DNA of 64,000 nt from Dysgonomonas sp. 25 (GCF_010501075.1 NZ_QVMN01000001.1:434001-498000), one strand, 5' to 3'. Counted from the stretch's first letter, positions 18,831-29,055 are shown. Translations and numbers: made by a program. The notes: a model not told the origin generated them from the sequence alone.

Positions 18831-20996
18831 ATGGGAAAAAGAAAAAAGTCTCTGCCAAAAGGAGACAAAAGAAGATCTAAAAAAGATATAATCAAACAAG
18901 TAGTTAATTTTTTCAACCGCAATACAACAAGGGCTTACAACCATAAACAGATTGCCGCCGAAATAAGGCTTAAAACACCGGAAGAAAAAAGTATGCTTCC
19001 TGTTATACTCGAGGAGCTGTCCGATGCCGACTTCATCAAACAGGTTTCGCGCGGGAAATATCAGGCTAATGCCACAGGTATGACGTTAGATGGGAGATTC
19101 GAGCGGAGAAGCAACGGAAAGAATTTCTTCGTGCCCGACGGCAGCGAGGACGAAAAAGTATTTGTTGCCGAGCGCAACTCTGCGCATGCCATGGATGGCG
19201 ACCGTGTAAAAATACAGCTGTTAGCTCAACGCAAAGGACGCGATCCCGAGGGTGAAATAATTGAGATATTAGAGCGTAAACAAACACGTTTTGTCGGTAC
19301 GCTCGAAGTGCAAAAGCAATTTGCATTCCTCGTCATGGACAGCAAAGTCCTTGCCAATGACATATTTATCCCGAAAGATAAACTAAAAGGCGGGAAGAAC
19401 GGCGATAAAGCCATTGTGGAGATAATCGAATGGCCCGAGCGTGCCAAAAACCCCATCGGGAAAATCATCGATATACTCGGCGTTGCGGGCGAGAACAACA
19501 GCGAAATGAATGCTATTCTGGCCGAATATGGGCTGCCATATAAATATCCTCAGAAAGTAGAGGATGCTGCCAATAAAATTCCGGAAGAGATAACTGCTGC
19601 CGAAATCAAAAAGCGCGAGGACTTCCGCAATACGCTCACATTCACCATAGACCCACGCGATGCTAAAGACTTCGACGATGCCCTTTCTATCAAGAAACTA
19701 AAAAACGGTAACTGGGAAGTAGGAGTACACATCGCCGACGTTACGCACTATGTGCAGGAAGGGGACATTATCGACAAAGAAGGGTATAACCGTGCGACAT
19801 CTATCTATCTTGTAGACAGAACGATACCAATGCTACCCGAGAAATTGAGTAACGGACTCTGTTCGCTTCGCCCCAATGAAGACAAATTATGCTACTCTGC
19901 CATATTCGAAATAGACAACGATGCCAATGTGAAAAAATACCGCATCGGGCGCACCGTTATCCACTCCGACAGGCGCTTCACCTATGAGGAAGCGCAAGAT
20001 ATGATAGAAGGTGCTGACGGCGATCACAAAGAGGAAATCCTTGTACTGAACGGCTTAGCGAAAAAGTTACGCGAAGCAAGGTTCAAGAAAGGAGCAATAT
20101 CGTTCGACCGTCACGAAGTTCGTTTCGAAATCGACGAAAACGGCAAGCCGTTAGGTGTTTACTTCAAATATGCCAAAGACTCGAACAAGCTGATAGAAGA
20201 ATTTATGCTGTTGGCTAACCGCACAGTTGCCGAGTTTATCGGTAAAGCGAAGAAAGATCAGAAAGCCAAGACATTTGTCTACCGTATCCACGATTTACCG
20301 AATCAGGAGAAAATGGAGAACCTTGCCGAGTTTATTCGCCGCTTTGGTTATAAGATAAAAGCCGATGGCAGCAAGACTGCCGTTTCGCAATCATTGAATC
20401 ATTTGTTGGACGAAGTTTCGGGTAAGCCGGAAGAGAACCTGATTTCGACCATTGCCGTACGCGCCATGGCCAAAGCTGTTTACTCGACCGACAATATCGG
20501 ACACTACGGTCTGGCATTCGATTACTATACACACTTCACCTCCCCTATCCGCCGCTATCCAGATATGATGGTACACCGCCTGCTCACGCGCTATCTCGAT
20601 GGTGGGCGCAGCGTAAGCAAACCTTTGTATGAAGAAAAATGCAAACACAGTTCAGATATGGAGCAATTAGCTGCCAGCGCCGAGCGTGCCTCTATCAAAT
20701 ACAAACAGGTGGAATATATGTCCGACAAGCTGGGCATGGACTTCGACGCCGTCATTTCAGGCATTACCGAATGGGGTATTTATGCCGAAATAAACGAGAA
20801 CAAGTGCGAAGGCATGATTCCTATCCGCGATTTGGACGATGACTTCTACGAATTTGACGAAAAGAATTACCGTTTAGTCGGTCGCCGTCAGAAGAAAGAA
20901 TACCGTTTAGGACAGGAAGTGCGGATAAAAGTAGCCCGTGCCAATCTGGAACGTAAGCAATTGGACTTTGCTTTAGTTGAAAAGGAAAAGGAATAA
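18831..20996 (+). CDS. rnr: Ribonuclease R
   Basis: A 3'-5' exoribonuclease for structured RNA and decay of defective mRNA and rRNA. At 721 residues the domains run in the expected order: N-terminal winged helix (KDIIKQVVNFFNRN), cold-shock domains, the RNB catalytic domain with TIDPRDAKDFDDALS (the four metal-binding Asp residues) and HFTSPIRRYPDMMVH, then a C-terminal S1 domain (VISGITEWGIYAEI). The basic N-terminal tail (GKRKKSLPKGDKRRSKKD) is typical. It is followed 4 bp later, tail to tail, by the MerR gene. Confidence 0.96.
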   Translation: MGKRKKSLPKGDKRRSKKDIIKQVVNFFNRNTTRAYNHKQIAAEIRLKTPEEKSMLPVILEELSDADFIKQVSRGKYQANATGMTLDGRFERRSNGKNFFVPDGSEDEKVFVAERNSAHAMDGDRVKIQLLAQRKGRDPEGEIIEILERKQTRFVGTLEVQKQFAFLVMDSKVLANDIFIPKDKLKGGKNGDKAIVEIIEWPERAKNPIGKIIDILGVAGENNSEMNAILAEYGLPYKYPQKVEDAANKIPEEITAAEIKKREDFRNTLTFTIDPRDAKDFDDALSIKKLKNGNWEVGVHIADVTHYVQEGDIIDKEGYNRATSIYLVDRTIPMLPEKLSNGLCSLRPNEDKLCYSAIFEIDNDANVKKYRIGRTVIHSDRRFTYEEAQDMIEGADGDHKEEILVLNGLAKKLREARFKKGAISFDRHEVRFEIDENGKPLGVYFKYAKDSNKLIEEFMLLANRTVAEFIGKAKKDQKAKTFVYRIHDLPNQEKMENLAEFIRRFGYKIKADGSKTAVSQSLNHLLDEVSGKPEENLISTIAVRAMAKAVYSTDNIGHYGLAFDYYTHFTSPIRRYPDMMVHRLLTRYLDGGRSVSKPLYEEKCKHSSDMEQLAASAERASIKYKQVEYMSDKLGMDFDAVISGITEWGIYAEINENKCEGMIPIRDLDDDFYEFDEKNYRLVGRRQKKEYRLGQEVRIKVARANLERKQLDFALVEKEKE

Positions 20997-21000
20997 CACA

Positions 21001-21342
21001 TTATAAATCCAACTCATCCTCGAGCGCTTTCAGTTCATTTCTGATGCGTTCGAGGTGTTGTATTACCTGCACTTTGCGGCTTTCGCCGTCTAAGTTTTGC
21101 TTCAATATCTGTTGAGCGCCTTCGAGGGTAAGTCCGCGTTCCTTTACGAGGTTATATACTAACGTTATATTTTCAATATCTTCACGGGTGTACTGACGTA
21201 TACCCGTTTCTGTTTTGCGAGGTTTGAGTATATCGAACTGCGTCTCCCAATAACGCAACAACGAGGCATTCACGTCGAAATGCTCGGCAACCTCTTTGAT
21301 GCTGAAAAACATACGTTCTGTATTGTTCAAGTCTAATTTCAT
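21001..21342 (-). CDS. MerR-family transcriptional regulator
   Basis: A 113-residue regulator with the MerR winged-helix DNA-binding domain at the N-terminus (FFSIKEVAEHFDVNASLLRY, then WETQF and a GIRQYT wing). A C-terminal helix with Leu/Ile heptads probably dimerises. There is no effector-binding domain and no conserved Cys, so it does not look like a metal sensor. It is the downstream member of a pair with the M23 peptidase, with a 12-bp gap. This MerR-M23 pairing near alaS is common in Bacteroidales. Confidence 0.88.
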   Translation of the reverse strand: MKLDLNNTERMFFSIKEVAEHFDVNASLLRYWETQFDILKPRKTETGIRQYTREDIENITLVYNLVKERGLTLEGAQQILKQNLDGESRKVQVIQHLERIRNELKALEDELDL

Positions 21343-21354
21343 CTTTCTTCAGGT

Positions 21355-22323
21355 CTAATCCATTACCTGTCCGTGATTGGCAGATATACGCAACATCTGG
21401 TCATACTCTTCAGGCGTCAGATCCATAAAGTAATATTTCGCAGGATTATCCGGTTTGCCTTTCACTCGCACTTCGTAATGCAAGTGCGGCCCGGTCGATT
21501 TGCCGGTGGAACCGACTTTTCCGATAATATCACCTCGGGTAACCTTTTGTCCCTTAGTTACATTATAATCGCTCATATGGGCATATAACGTCTGATAGTC
21601 ATAGCCGTGGTCGACAATAATACACTTTCCGTAGCCTGGTTTCCAATCGGCATGGACGACTGTTCCGTCACCCGTTACATATATCGGCGTACCCGTAGGC
21701 GAAGTAAAGTCCATCCCTGCATGGAATCGCCTTGTTCCGTAAACAGGATCGATACGCATACCATACCCCGAAGCTACGCGCGAAAGGTCTTTATCCGAAA
21801 CGGGCTGAATACTTGGCACATGCCGTATACGCTCTTTCTGATTCTTCGCTAAGTCTAATATTTCATCGAAAGAATTGGATTGTACATACAACTGCTTTTC
21901 GAGATAATCCATTTTTTGTGCTGTCTCCACTATCATACCGGGATTCGAAAGCTCCATCAACTCCTGATAGCGCCCTACTCCACCAACACCCGACTTACGG
22001 ATAGAAACCGAAATAGGATCGGCATGAAAAACGGCACGGTACATATTATCGTCGCGTCGTTGTATATCCCCCAGAACATTCAGCGCATTATCCAGGCGTT
22101 TCGACAATAATTGATATTGAGACTGCATCAACTCCTGCTCCTTTTCCTGTGCTACCTTACGAGGCGAGCCGATAACATATGCCAATAGCCAGAAAACCCC
22201 GAACCCGATGAATATTCCTGTAGCAAGATGGCGCAATACCGTCAGAAAACGGTCTTTAGCGCTGGGATATACCCGTTCGTATGATAAGGTTTGCGGATTA
22301 TACCGATAATAGATTTTCTTCAT
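21355..22323 (-). CDS. M23-family (LytM) metalloendopeptidase, membrane-anchored
   Basis: A 322-residue murein hydrolase or hydrolase activator. Residues 1-30 are cytoplasmic, a single membrane helix (LATGIFIGFGVFWLLAYVI) follows, then a coiled-coil region, and the M23 domain spans about 195-310. The zinc ligands are present as HAGMDFT (His, Asp) and GPHLHYEV (HxH). It probably cuts peptide cross-links in the periplasm or activates amidases during division. A strong promoter lies between it and alaS; the MerR gene follows it. Confidence 0.92.
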   Translation of the reverse strand: MKKIYYRYNPQTLSYERVYPSAKDRFLTVLRHLATGIFIGFGVFWLLAYVIGSPRKVAQEKEQELMQSQYQLLSKRLDNALNVLGDIQRRDDNMYRAVFHADPISVSIRKSGVGGVGRYQELMELSNPGMIVETAQKMDYLEKQLYVQSNSFDEILDLAKNQKERIRHVPSIQPVSDKDLSRVASGYGMRIDPVYGTRRFHAGMDFTSPTGTPIYVTGDGTVVHADWKPGYGKCIIVDHGYDYQTLYAHMSDYNVTKGQKVTRGDIIGKVGSTGKSTGPHLHYEVRVKGKPDNPAKYYFMDLTPEEYDQMLRISANHGQVMD

Positions 22324-22363
22324 TATTTACGGATTCAGTGACATTTTATATCTGCAGGAATCA

Positions 22364-22395
22364 CAAAAGTAAAGATTTTGAGTTATTTTTGCAAA
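22364..22395 (-). promoter_or_regulatory. Promoter of the M23-MerR operon
   Basis: Minus strand: -7 TACTTTTG (22364-22371), 20-nt spacer, -33 TTTG (22392-22395), a near-perfect Bacteroidetes promoter. On the plus strand TATTTTTG at 22384-22391 overlaps it and may serve alaS, but without a -33 element. Confidence 0.7.
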
Positions 22396-22445
22396 CTGAA
22401 TTAGCAAATCAAGGTACTAATTATTCATAATTCGTAATATAATAC

Positions 22446-25058
22446 ATGATGACTTCTAAAGAAATTCGCAACTCGTTTAAGGCTTTCTTCGAATCGAAGG
22501 GCCATAAAATAGTTCCGTCTGCACCGATGGTAATCAAGGGAGACCCTACGCTGATGTTTACCAATGCAGGTATGAACCAGTTTAAGGATATTATTTTAGG
22601 CAACGCGCCTATCAAATATCCACGCGTCGCGGACTCTCAAAAATGTCTTCGTGTAAGCGGTAAGCACAACGACCTCGAGGAAGTCGGGTATGATACATAC
22701 CACCATACGATGTTCGAGATGCTCGGCAACTGGTCTTTCGGCGATTACTTCAAGAAAGAAGCCATCGACTGGGCATGGGAATACCTGACCGAAGTATTGA
22801 AGTTAGACAAAAACCGCCTCTACGTAACCGTTTTCGAAGGGAGCAAAGAAGAAGGCTTAGATCGTGACGACGAAGCAGCTTCCATCTGGATGAAATACTT
22901 GTTGGAAGACCGCATCATCAACGGAAATAAAAAAGATAACTTCTGGGAAATGGGCGACACAGGGCCTTGCGGGCCTTGCTCGGAAATACATATCGATCTG
23001 CGTTCCGACGAGGAGAGAGCCAACGTAAGTGGCCGTTCGCTTGTCAATCACGATCATCCGCAGGTGATAGAAATATGGAACCTTGTCTTTATGCAATTCA
23101 ACCGCAAAGCCGACAAATCGCTGGAAGAACTACCTGCCAAAGTAATCGATACCGGCATGGGCTTCGAGCGCCTTTGCATGGCCGTACAAGGCAAGACATC
23201 GAATTATGACACGGATGTATTCCAAACGATTATTAAAGCCATTGGAGACATCACAAACAGCCAATATGGCAAGGACAGCAAGAAGGATATTGCTATGCGC
23301 GTTATCGCCGACCACATCCGCACAATTGCTTTCAGCATTACCGACGGGCAATTGCCGTCGAATGCCAAAGCCGGATATGTGATTCGCCGCATATTGCGCC
23401 GTGCCGTACGCTACGGATATACATTCCTCGGTCAGCACCACGCGTTTATGTACAAGCTTATCCCTGCCCTTATCGATACGATGGGCGATGCTTACCCTGA
23501 ACTGATACAACAGCAAACACTTATCGAGAAAGTGATTAAGGAAGAAGAAGAATCTTTCCTTCGCACCCTCGAAACGGGTATCAAGTTGCTCGATAAACAA
23601 ATAGAAGAAGCTAAAGCTAACAATACGACGGTCCTTTCGGGCACGGTTGCGTTTACGCTCTACGATACCTACGGTTTCCCGCTCGACCTGACAGAGTTGA
23701 TTCTGCGCGAAAACAGCATGACGGTAGATACCAAAGAGTTCGACGCTGAAATGCAGAAGCAGAAAGACCGCGCACGCAATGCTGCGGCTATCGAAACGGG
23801 CGACTGGGTTATGTTGAAAGAAGGCGAACAGCTTTTTGTAGGCTACGATATGACGGAATGTGAGGCTGAAATCCTGCGCTACCGCAAGGTAAAACAAAAG
23901 AATAACGAATACTATCAGATAGTTCTATCGCAAACACCATTCTACGCCGAAATGGGTGGACAGGTCGGCGATAGCGGATGGCTGATCAATGGTGATGAAA
24001 AAACAGAGATAATCGATACGAAGCGCGAGAATAACCTTGGCGTTCATCTGGCAAACAAACTGCCGTCTGATCTCACAGCAACATTCACCGCCCGCATCAA
24101 CGAGAAAAACCGTACGGCAACAGAATGCAACCATACGGCAACACACTTATTGCACGAAGCGTTGCGCGAAGTACTGGGAACGCATGTAGAGCAAAAAGGC
24201 TCGTATGTATCGCCAGCAGTTCTTAGATTCGATTTTTCTCATTACCAAAAACTTACCGACGAGGAAATCCGGAAAGTAGAAAAATTTGTGACAGGACAAA
24301 TCCGCCAGAATATTACGCTCGACGAATGCCGTCAGGTTCCTATTGCCGAAGCTCAGGCAATGGGTGCTATGGCTCTGTTCGGCGAAAAGTATGGAGAAGA
24401 AGTTCGTGTCATACGTTTCGGCAACTCTATCGAGCTTTGTGGAGGTACGCATATTTCGTCTACGGGGCGTATCGGGACTTTCCGCATTATCAACGAGAGT
24501 TCGATTGCTGCCGGAATACGCCGTATCGAAGCTATCTCGGGCGAAGTATGTGAAGAATACATCTACGCGCAACAAGATATACTGAGCGATGTACGGGCAT
24601 TCTTCAATAATGCTCCAAACCTGAAACAAACCATACAAAAATTCTTCGAGGAAAATGCCGAACTGAAAAAACAAGCGGAAGAATATATTAAGGAAAAAAC
24701 AGTACAGGTAAAAGAACTGATTATCAAAAGTAAGCAATCGATACATGGCATCGACGTATTTGTGATGACCGGCTCTTTCCCTGCTGAAATTGCCAAGGAT
24801 ATAGCTTTCCAGATTAAAGGACAGTTCCCTGCCAAATCAGTATTTATCGGGACGACAAGTGCTCATGGCAAGCCGATGCTCACATTGATGTTCAGTGATG
24901 ATCTGGTCAAGAATGGTATGAATGCCTCGCAGATTGTACGTGATGCAGCCAAACATATCCAAGGCGGCGGAGGCGGACAGCCTCACTTTGCAACGGCAGG
25001 CGGTAAAAACATTGACGGACTGCAAAGTGCATTGGATGAGATTATAAGCAAGATATAA
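22446..25058 (+). CDS. alaS: Alanyl-tRNA synthetase
   Basis: An 870-residue synthetase charging tRNA-Ala in the cytoplasm. Class II catalytic core at the N-terminus ([28 protein letters not shown]), editing domain with [13 protein letters not shown] and the zinc motif ELCGGTH, and the C-Ala domain ending with the [15 protein letters not shown] motif. It starts at a double ATG at 22446/22449. The IS3 element begins 7 bp after its stop, leaving the gene intact. Confidence 0.97.
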   Translation: MMTSKEIRNSFKAFFESKGHKIVPSAPMVIKGDPTLMFTNAGMNQFKDIILGNAPIKYPRVADSQKCLRVSGKHNDLEEVGYDTYHHTMFEMLGNWSFGDYFKKEAIDWAWEYLTEVLKLDKNRLYVTVFEGSKEEGLDRDDEAASIWMKYLLEDRIINGNKKDNFWEMGDTGPCGPCSEIHIDLRSDEERANVSGRSLVNHDHPQVIEIWNLVFMQFNRKADKSLEELPAKVIDTGMGFERLCMAVQGKTSNYDTDVFQTIIKAIGDITNSQYGKDSKKDIAMRVIADHIRTIAFSITDGQLPSNAKAGYVIRRILRRAVRYGYTFLGQHHAFMYKLIPALIDTMGDAYPELIQQQTLIEKVIKEEEESFLRTLETGIKLLDKQIEEAKANNTTVLSGTVAFTLYDTYGFPLDLTELILRENSMTVDTKEFDAEMQKQKDRARNAAAIETGDWVMLKEGEQLFVGYDMTECEAEILRYRKVKQKNNEYYQIVLSQTPFYAEMGGQVGDSGWLINGDEKTEIIDTKRENNLGVHLANKLPSDLTATFTARINEKNRTATECNHTATHLLHEALREVLGTHVEQKGSYVSPAVLRFDFSHYQKLTDEEIRKVEKFVTGQIRQNITLDECRQVPIAEAQAMGAMALFGEKYGEEVRVIRFGNSIELCGGTHISSTGRIGTFRIINESSIAAGIRRIEAISGEVCEEYIYAQQDILSDVRAFFNNAPNLKQTIQKFFEENAELKKQAEEYIKEKTVQVKELIIKSKQSIHGIDVFVMTGSFPAEIAKDIAFQIKGQFPAKSVFIGTTSAHGKPMLTLMFSDDLVKNGMNASQIVRDAAKHIQGGGGGQPHFATAGGKNIDGLQSALDEIISKI

Positions 25059-25065
25059 AGTATAT

Positions 25066-25090
25066 TGACTAGTCCTAAAAAACCGTTACA
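25066..25090. repeat. Left terminal inverted repeat of the IS3 element
   Basis: It reads TGACTAGTCCTAAAAAACCG then TTACA and matches the reverse complement of 26432-26456 at 20 of 25 positions. Confidence 0.8.
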
Positions 25091-25118
25091 GGTTTTATTA
25101 GACAAAAATATTAATAAT

Positions 25119-25994
25119 TTATGAGATAGTTGTCGGGCTAGCCCGATAACTATCTTTGTTTTTATAGGTTCTGATCTCTATCCGTTTCTGTTTGTGCATT
25201 TCATCAGGGGTTTTCATATAGCATGACCAATGAGGCCTTTTGGTGTTGTAAATACGGACAGCATCTTTTACCAAAAGTTTCATTGTCTTGATGTCAACCA
25301 GATAATCTTCCAATAAAAATTCCTGTTTTAGTATACCATTCACCCTTTCTGCTATCGCATTAGCATAAGGATCATAGCTTTCAGTCATGCTTGGCATTAT
25401 CTTTTTTGTTTTCAACAATCTTTGATAATCATTGCTACAATACTGTAATCCCCGGTCAGAATGATGAATCAGCTTATTTTTATAGCATCGTTGCTTTATG
25501 GCCATATTCAATGCCCTTAAAGAACCCTCAGTGGTCAAGCTGTTAGAGATATCATACCCCATTATCTTCTTGGAATATGCATCCGTAACCAACGCCAAAT
25601 AACAGTTCCTGTCTCTGCCGCCAATATAAGTTATATCCGATACCCAGACCTGCTCCGGTTGTTTTAACGGCATATCAACTATAAGATTTTTATGCTTCCT
25701 GAAACGATGATGGGAATCGGTGGTTATCCGATAGTTTCTTTTAGGTTTGATCAACATATGATTAGCTTTTAGGATGGATAAAAACTTATCGCGTCCTATC
25801 TTTAATTCTTTTAATGGTTCATAAAGAAGATAATATAACTTACGAAAGCCAATGCGCGGCATATCTCTGCGTACAGATTCTACCATAGCTACAACTTGTT
25901 GGGCTTTAGCTTGCTTTCTCTTCTTTGACCGCAAGGAACGGTAATAAACCTGTCTACTTACCCCGAGCAATCCACAGGTGGAGCTTTTACTCAC
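25119..25994 (-). CDS. IS3 transposase OrfB, DDE integrase part
   Basis: A 291-residue catalytic half with an HTH_21-like N-terminus and an rve domain. The DDE triad is visible as VSDITYIGG (first Asp), HHSDRGLQY (second Asp) and AIAERVNG (Glu). The annotated start is GTG at 25994, but the frame stays open upstream through residues such as DRFTREHKVSK, so the working protein is probably an OrfAB fusion made by a -1 shift. A near-perfect hairpin (25125-25154) covers its last codons. Confidence 0.92.
   Translation of the reverse strand: MSKSSTCGLLGVSRQVYYRSLRSKKRKQAKAQQVVAMVESVRRDMPRIGFRKLYYLLYEPLKELKIGRDKFLSILKANHMLIKPKRNYRITTDSHHRFRKHKNLIVDMPLKQPEQVWVSDITYIGGRDRNCYLALVTDAYSKKIMGYDISNSLTTEGSLRALNMAIKQRCYKNKLIHHSDRGLQYCSNDYQRLLKTKKIMPSMTESYDPYANAIAERVNGILKQEFLLEDYLVDIKTMKLLVKDAVRIYNTKRPHWSCYMKTPDEMHKQKRIEIRTYKNKDSYRASPTTIS
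25125..25154. repeat. Hairpin at the 3' end of orfB
   Basis: GATAGTTGTCGGGC, then TA, then GCCCGATAACTATC: 14 pairs with one G-T type mismatch. It covers the end of the OrfB frame and could terminate or insulate transcription across the IS end. Confidence 0.6.
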
Positions 25995-26416
25995 TTTATG
26001 TTCTCTGGTGAATCGGTCGATTGTTCGGGTAAGGAGTTTTTTCGGATAGGGATATTAAACTCTTTTTCTGCCATATCGATCATCATATCAAAGAAAAGAG
26101 CTTTCTTATCCGAGTTCTCGGCTTGCTTCTCCAGAAAAGCCTTCTGCTTTTCCAATAGCTTGATTTTCTGCTCAAGCTCCAGAATCTTTTGTTCTTTACT
26201 CTTTGGCATATTACTTGGCGTTTGATTTTCCCAGTCAAAGGTACCATATTTTCTGAGCCAATTGATAACTGTTGCATTTCCTTGAATCCCATATTTACGT
26301 TGAGCTCCTGTCACTGAGATCTCGCCTCGCTCAATCTCGGAAACTACTGACAACTTAAAGGATACACTATAATCCCTTTGCGTACGCCTTACGTACTCAT
26401 TCTTAATTTCTTCCAT
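25991..26416 (-). CDS. IS3 OrfA, HTH/leucine-zipper part
   Basis: A 141-residue DNA-binding half. The HTH region (YSVSFKLSVVSEIERGEISV and the GIQGNATVINWLRKYG helix) recognises the IS ends. A Leu/Lys/Glu heptad stretch (EQKILELEQKIKLLEKQKAF) is the usual multimerising zipper. It overlaps orfB by 4 bp (ATGA type) and contains the shift site near its end. It starts at ATG 26416, 16 bp inside the right repeat. Confidence 0.9.
   Translation of the reverse strand: MEEIKNEYVRRTQRDYSVSFKLSVVSEIERGEISVTGAQRKYGIQGNATVINWLRKYGTFDWENQTPSNMPKSKEQKILELEQKIKLLEKQKAFLEKQAENSDKKALFFDMMIDMAEKEFNIPIRKNSLPEQSTDSPENIK
26036..26042 (-). other. A_AAA_AAC slippery heptamer for -1 frameshift
   Basis: On the minus strand the sequence CGA AAA AAC in the orfA frame contains A_AAA_AAC in the phase that lets both tRNAs slip back one base. 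Translating the -1 frame from here gives LLTRTIDRFTREHKVSKSS, which runs straight into OrfB with no stop. This is the classic way IS3 elements make the OrfAB transposase. Confidence 0.8.
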
Positions 26417-26431
26417 AACATTACTTTTTTT

Positions 26432-26456
26432 TGTAACGCTATTTCAGGACCAGACA
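26432..26456. repeat. Right terminal inverted repeat of the IS3 element
   Basis: The reverse complement begins TGTCTGGTCCTGAAATAGCG and then TTACA, pairing with the left end at 20 of 25 positions. Confidence 0.8.
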
Positions 26457-26531
26457 TCATACAATATAAGGGAAGGGATTGTGAAAGCAATCCCTTTCTT
26501 TTTTACCTTTGTATCCAAAATAAGCCACCGC

Positions 26532-27983
26532 ATGAACCGGACTATTATCAGCATCGAAAACGCAATACCCCGCATTGCAGCACTTCAATTCGCACAACCC
26601 ATCAGTTGGAGCATAGAAAAGGATAGGCACTGGGCAATAACAGGCCCCAACGGTGCAGGCAAAACGCTACTCATTGACATTCTGCTGGGGAAATACGGTC
26701 TCCATCAGGGAGAAGTCACTTGCAATGACGATGCCGGCAATCCCCTACCCGTTTCGGCAGTCGTAAAAAGCGTGGCATTCAAAGATATATATGGTATCAT
26801 CGACGCCCAAAACAGCTATTACCAACAACGCTGGAACAAAGGTGACGAGCAGGAAGTGCCGGTAATAAAGGACTTAATGCGGAAAGCCGATAAAGACTGG
26901 CTGAACACATTAACCGAGTGGTTCGGGATAGCCGATTTAATGGAAAAGGAAGTAAACCTCCTGTCCAGTGGCGAGTTGCGAAAAATCCTTATTGTCCGTT
27001 CGCTGTTGTCGCAGCCCAAAATTCTCATTCTCGACAATCCCTATATCGGATTAGATACCGCCTCGCGGGAAGTCTTGGATAAGCTGTTTGTCCGTTTGTC
27101 CGAAATGGAAGGATTGCAGATAGTCCTTTTACTCTCCAATCCCGGCGACATCCCCGAAATCATAACAGACGTACTCCCCATCAAAGACAAGCATATTTAC
27201 CCATCCGTTACCCGTAACGATTTCCTACAAGATGTGACATTACAGGATAAGCTATTCAGAAAGAATACCTTGCAAACATCGCTCATCCCCAACACCGGCA
27301 ACGATAGCCCAATAGCTTACGACTATGCGGCCATCCTTCGCAATATCCATATCCGCTACGGTTCGCGGACAATACTTAAAGAACTGGGCTGGAACATCAA
27401 ACGGGGCGAAAAATGGGTTTTGCTCGGGCCAAACGGTTCGGGTAAGTCTACTTTACTCAGCCTTATATGCGGCGATAATCCACAGGCCTATGCCAATGAC
27501 ATAACCCTCTTCGATCGCAAACGCGGAACAGGCGAAAGCATCTGGGACATCAAAAAGCATATCGGCTACATCTCTCCCGAAATGCATTTGTATTATCTTA
27601 AAAATGTTCCTTGCATAGAAATTGTCGGTTCGGGCTTCTTCGATACGATAGGGCTTTATCGCAAGTGCAACGACGAACAGGAAGCCATTGCGTTGAGCTG
27701 GATGCAGCTATTGGGAATAGAGTATCTGAAAGATGTTTCCTTCCTCCATATATCTTCGGGGGAGCAACGACTGGTTTTATTAGCTCGTGTATTGGTCAAA
27801 AATCCCGACCTGCTTATTCTGGACGAACCATTACACGGATTGGACGTAACAAACAAGCAACGGATAAAGCAGTTGATTGAAGAATTTTGTGGGAAAGATA
27901 AATCGCTGATATACGTAACGCACTATGAGTCAGAGATACCCAATATCATCGATAATCGTTTAGTCCTCGAAAAGCATACATAA
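26532..27983 (+). CDS. Twin-cassette ABC ATPase, ModF-like
   Basis: The ATG at 26532 (MNRTIISIENAIPRI) is chosen; the frame from 26481 adds a hydrophobic stretch unlike the family. The 483-residue protein has two complete ABC cassettes: Walker A GPNGAGKT and signature LLSSGELRK in the first, GPNGSGKS and ISSGEQRLV in the second, each with a Walker B (ILILDNPYIGLD; LLILDEPLHGLD). It has no membrane domain. Soluble twin cassettes like this are called ModF or PhrA; the role in molybdenum uptake is not well proven. It ends 1 bp from the convergent glycosyltransferase. Confidence 0.85.
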   Translation: MNRTIISIENAIPRIAALQFAQPISWSIEKDRHWAITGPNGAGKTLLIDILLGKYGLHQGEVTCNDDAGNPLPVSAVVKSVAFKDIYGIIDAQNSYYQQRWNKGDEQEVPVIKDLMRKADKDWLNTLTEWFGIADLMEKEVNLLSSGELRKILIVRSLLSQPKILILDNPYIGLDTASREVLDKLFVRLSEMEGLQIVLLLSNPGDIPEIITDVLPIKDKHIYPSVTRNDFLQDVTLQDKLFRKNTLQTSLIPNTGNDSPIAYDYAAILRNIHIRYGSRTILKELGWNIKRGEKWVLLGPNGSGKSTLLSLICGDNPQAYANDITLFDRKRGTGESIWDIKKHIGYISPEMHLYYLKNVPCIEIVGSGFFDTIGLYRKCNDEQEAIALSWMQLLGIEYLKDVSFLHISSGEQRLVLLARVLVKNPDLLILDEPLHGLDVTNKQRIKQLIEEFCGKDKSLIYVTHYESEIPNIIDNRLVLEKHT

Positions 27984-27984
27984 T

Positions 27985-29055
27985 TTATAGCAGGCTCTTG
28001 ACAACCCGATCCATTTTGTCTACGGCATTATCCCACTTGAAGCGTTGAACGTATTCGTTTCCGTGCTTGGCAATGGCTATTCGCTCCGCATCATTCTCTA
28101 TCAAACAGCAAATCTTTTCTGCCATCTGCATAGCATTTCCGGGCTCTACCAAGAGGGCTGTATCGCCATCGAAGGCATATTCTTTATGCCCTTGTATATC
28201 CGTACATATGAGGGCGCACCCGCAAAACATAGCCTCAACCGAAACCAAGCCGAAACCTTCAGTGAAACTGTTGGAGATAAATATCGCATTGCGATTGTAT
28301 AAATCGGGTAAATCATCCGGTGCACGATGAAACTTAATCCAATCGGGAAGTCCATCCGGCTCAGGGAAAATGCTAAACAATTCGACTTGAAGTTCGGGAA
28401 CACGCTCTTTCACCATATAGAGCGCATCCAAACCATATTTAGAGCCTTTGATTTCCTGCAACGAATAATTCATAGCAACCGTATATGGCTGGCGACCGGC
28501 TATTTCCCGCTTCACATGGAATACACTGTCATCAATCCCGTTTTCGATCAGTACAATCTCATTATCAGTATATTTCGACACAAGTTCTTCTAAATAAGAA
28601 GCAACAACAACATTTACCGTATCTTTCATATCGTACGATTCGAAAAGCAAATCTTCGTGCCCGTCCCAGTTCTCAAAGCCTTGAATCAGGTTTATCTTCT
28701 TCCCCTTCCGTGGCGATAACTTACCCATATCCAACACAGTAGCCCACCACGTGGCAATCACGATATCGGCGTCTGTTACATACTTATCTTTGACAGAAAA
28801 GGCGTAAGACATCGTTATACCTTCGTCGAAATCGAACCAGCGGCATGTCCTGAAACCTTCTACAATAGACAACCCCCATCGGATAAAGAAAGGCAGGCGA
28901 TATTGCATAAAAGGAGTTTTGATAGGGAAAGTCAGATGAACATCGTAGCCTTTCCGCTTCAATCGGTTGGCATATTCATACATTACTTTGAAACCTCCGG
29001 CAGGACGGCGGGGTTTGAAAGGCAATATGAAGTTTATTTTTATCGGTCGCTTCAA
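27985..29055 (-). CDS. GT4-family glycosyltransferase
   Basis: A 356-residue GT-B glycosyltransferase. The N-terminal half shows the Gly-rich acceptor motif RRPAGGFKVMYEYANRLK; the C-terminal half shows the sugar-nucleotide site FTEGFGLVSVEAMFCGCALI (EGFGL...EA). No signal peptide is present. It probably adds a sugar to a lipid-linked or capsule precursor at the inner membrane. No polysaccharide cluster surrounds it; rmlD and a sugar acetyltransferase lie about 1.5 kb away. Confidence 0.88.
   Translation of the reverse strand: MKRPIKINFILPFKPRRPAGGFKVMYEYANRLKRKGYDVHLTFPIKTPFMQYRLPFFIRWGLSIVEGFRTCRWFDFDEGITMSYAFSVKDKYVTDADIVIATWWATVLDMGKLSPRKGKKINLIQGFENWDGHEDLLFESYDMKDTVNVVVASYLEELVSKYTDNEIVLIENGIDDSVFHVKREIAGRQPYTVAMNYSLQEIKGSKYGLDALYMVKERVPELQVELFSIFPEPDGLPDWIKFHRAPDDLPDLYNRNAIFISNSFTEGFGLVSVEAMFCGCALICTDIQGHKEYAFDGDTALLVEPGNAMQMAEKICCLIENDAERIAIAKHGNEYVQRFKWDNAVDKMDRVVKSLL

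Larger units (their letters stand above)
25066..26456 (-). mobile_element. Complete IS3-family insertion sequence, about 1.39 kb
   Basis: The element is bounded by imperfect 25-bp terminal inverted repeats beginning TG and ending CA (20 of 25 positions match). It holds overlapping orfA and orfB on the minus strand joined by a slippery heptamer. Length and gene plan fit IS3. No clear 3-4 bp target duplication is visible (flanks TAT and TCA), so the copy may be old or a recombinant. It sits 7 bp after alaS and may provide or block read-through toward the ABC gene. Confidence 0.9.

Noticed and set aside
23130-23897. 255-codon open frame on the minus strand opposite alaS
   Set aside because: It lies wholly within alaS, has Cys/Phe/Arg-rich composition and no start signal; a shadow frame.
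25062-26460. Target-site duplication of the IS3 element
   Set aside because: Flanks of 3-4 bp (ATAT and TCAT) do not match; only two bases agree, within chance.
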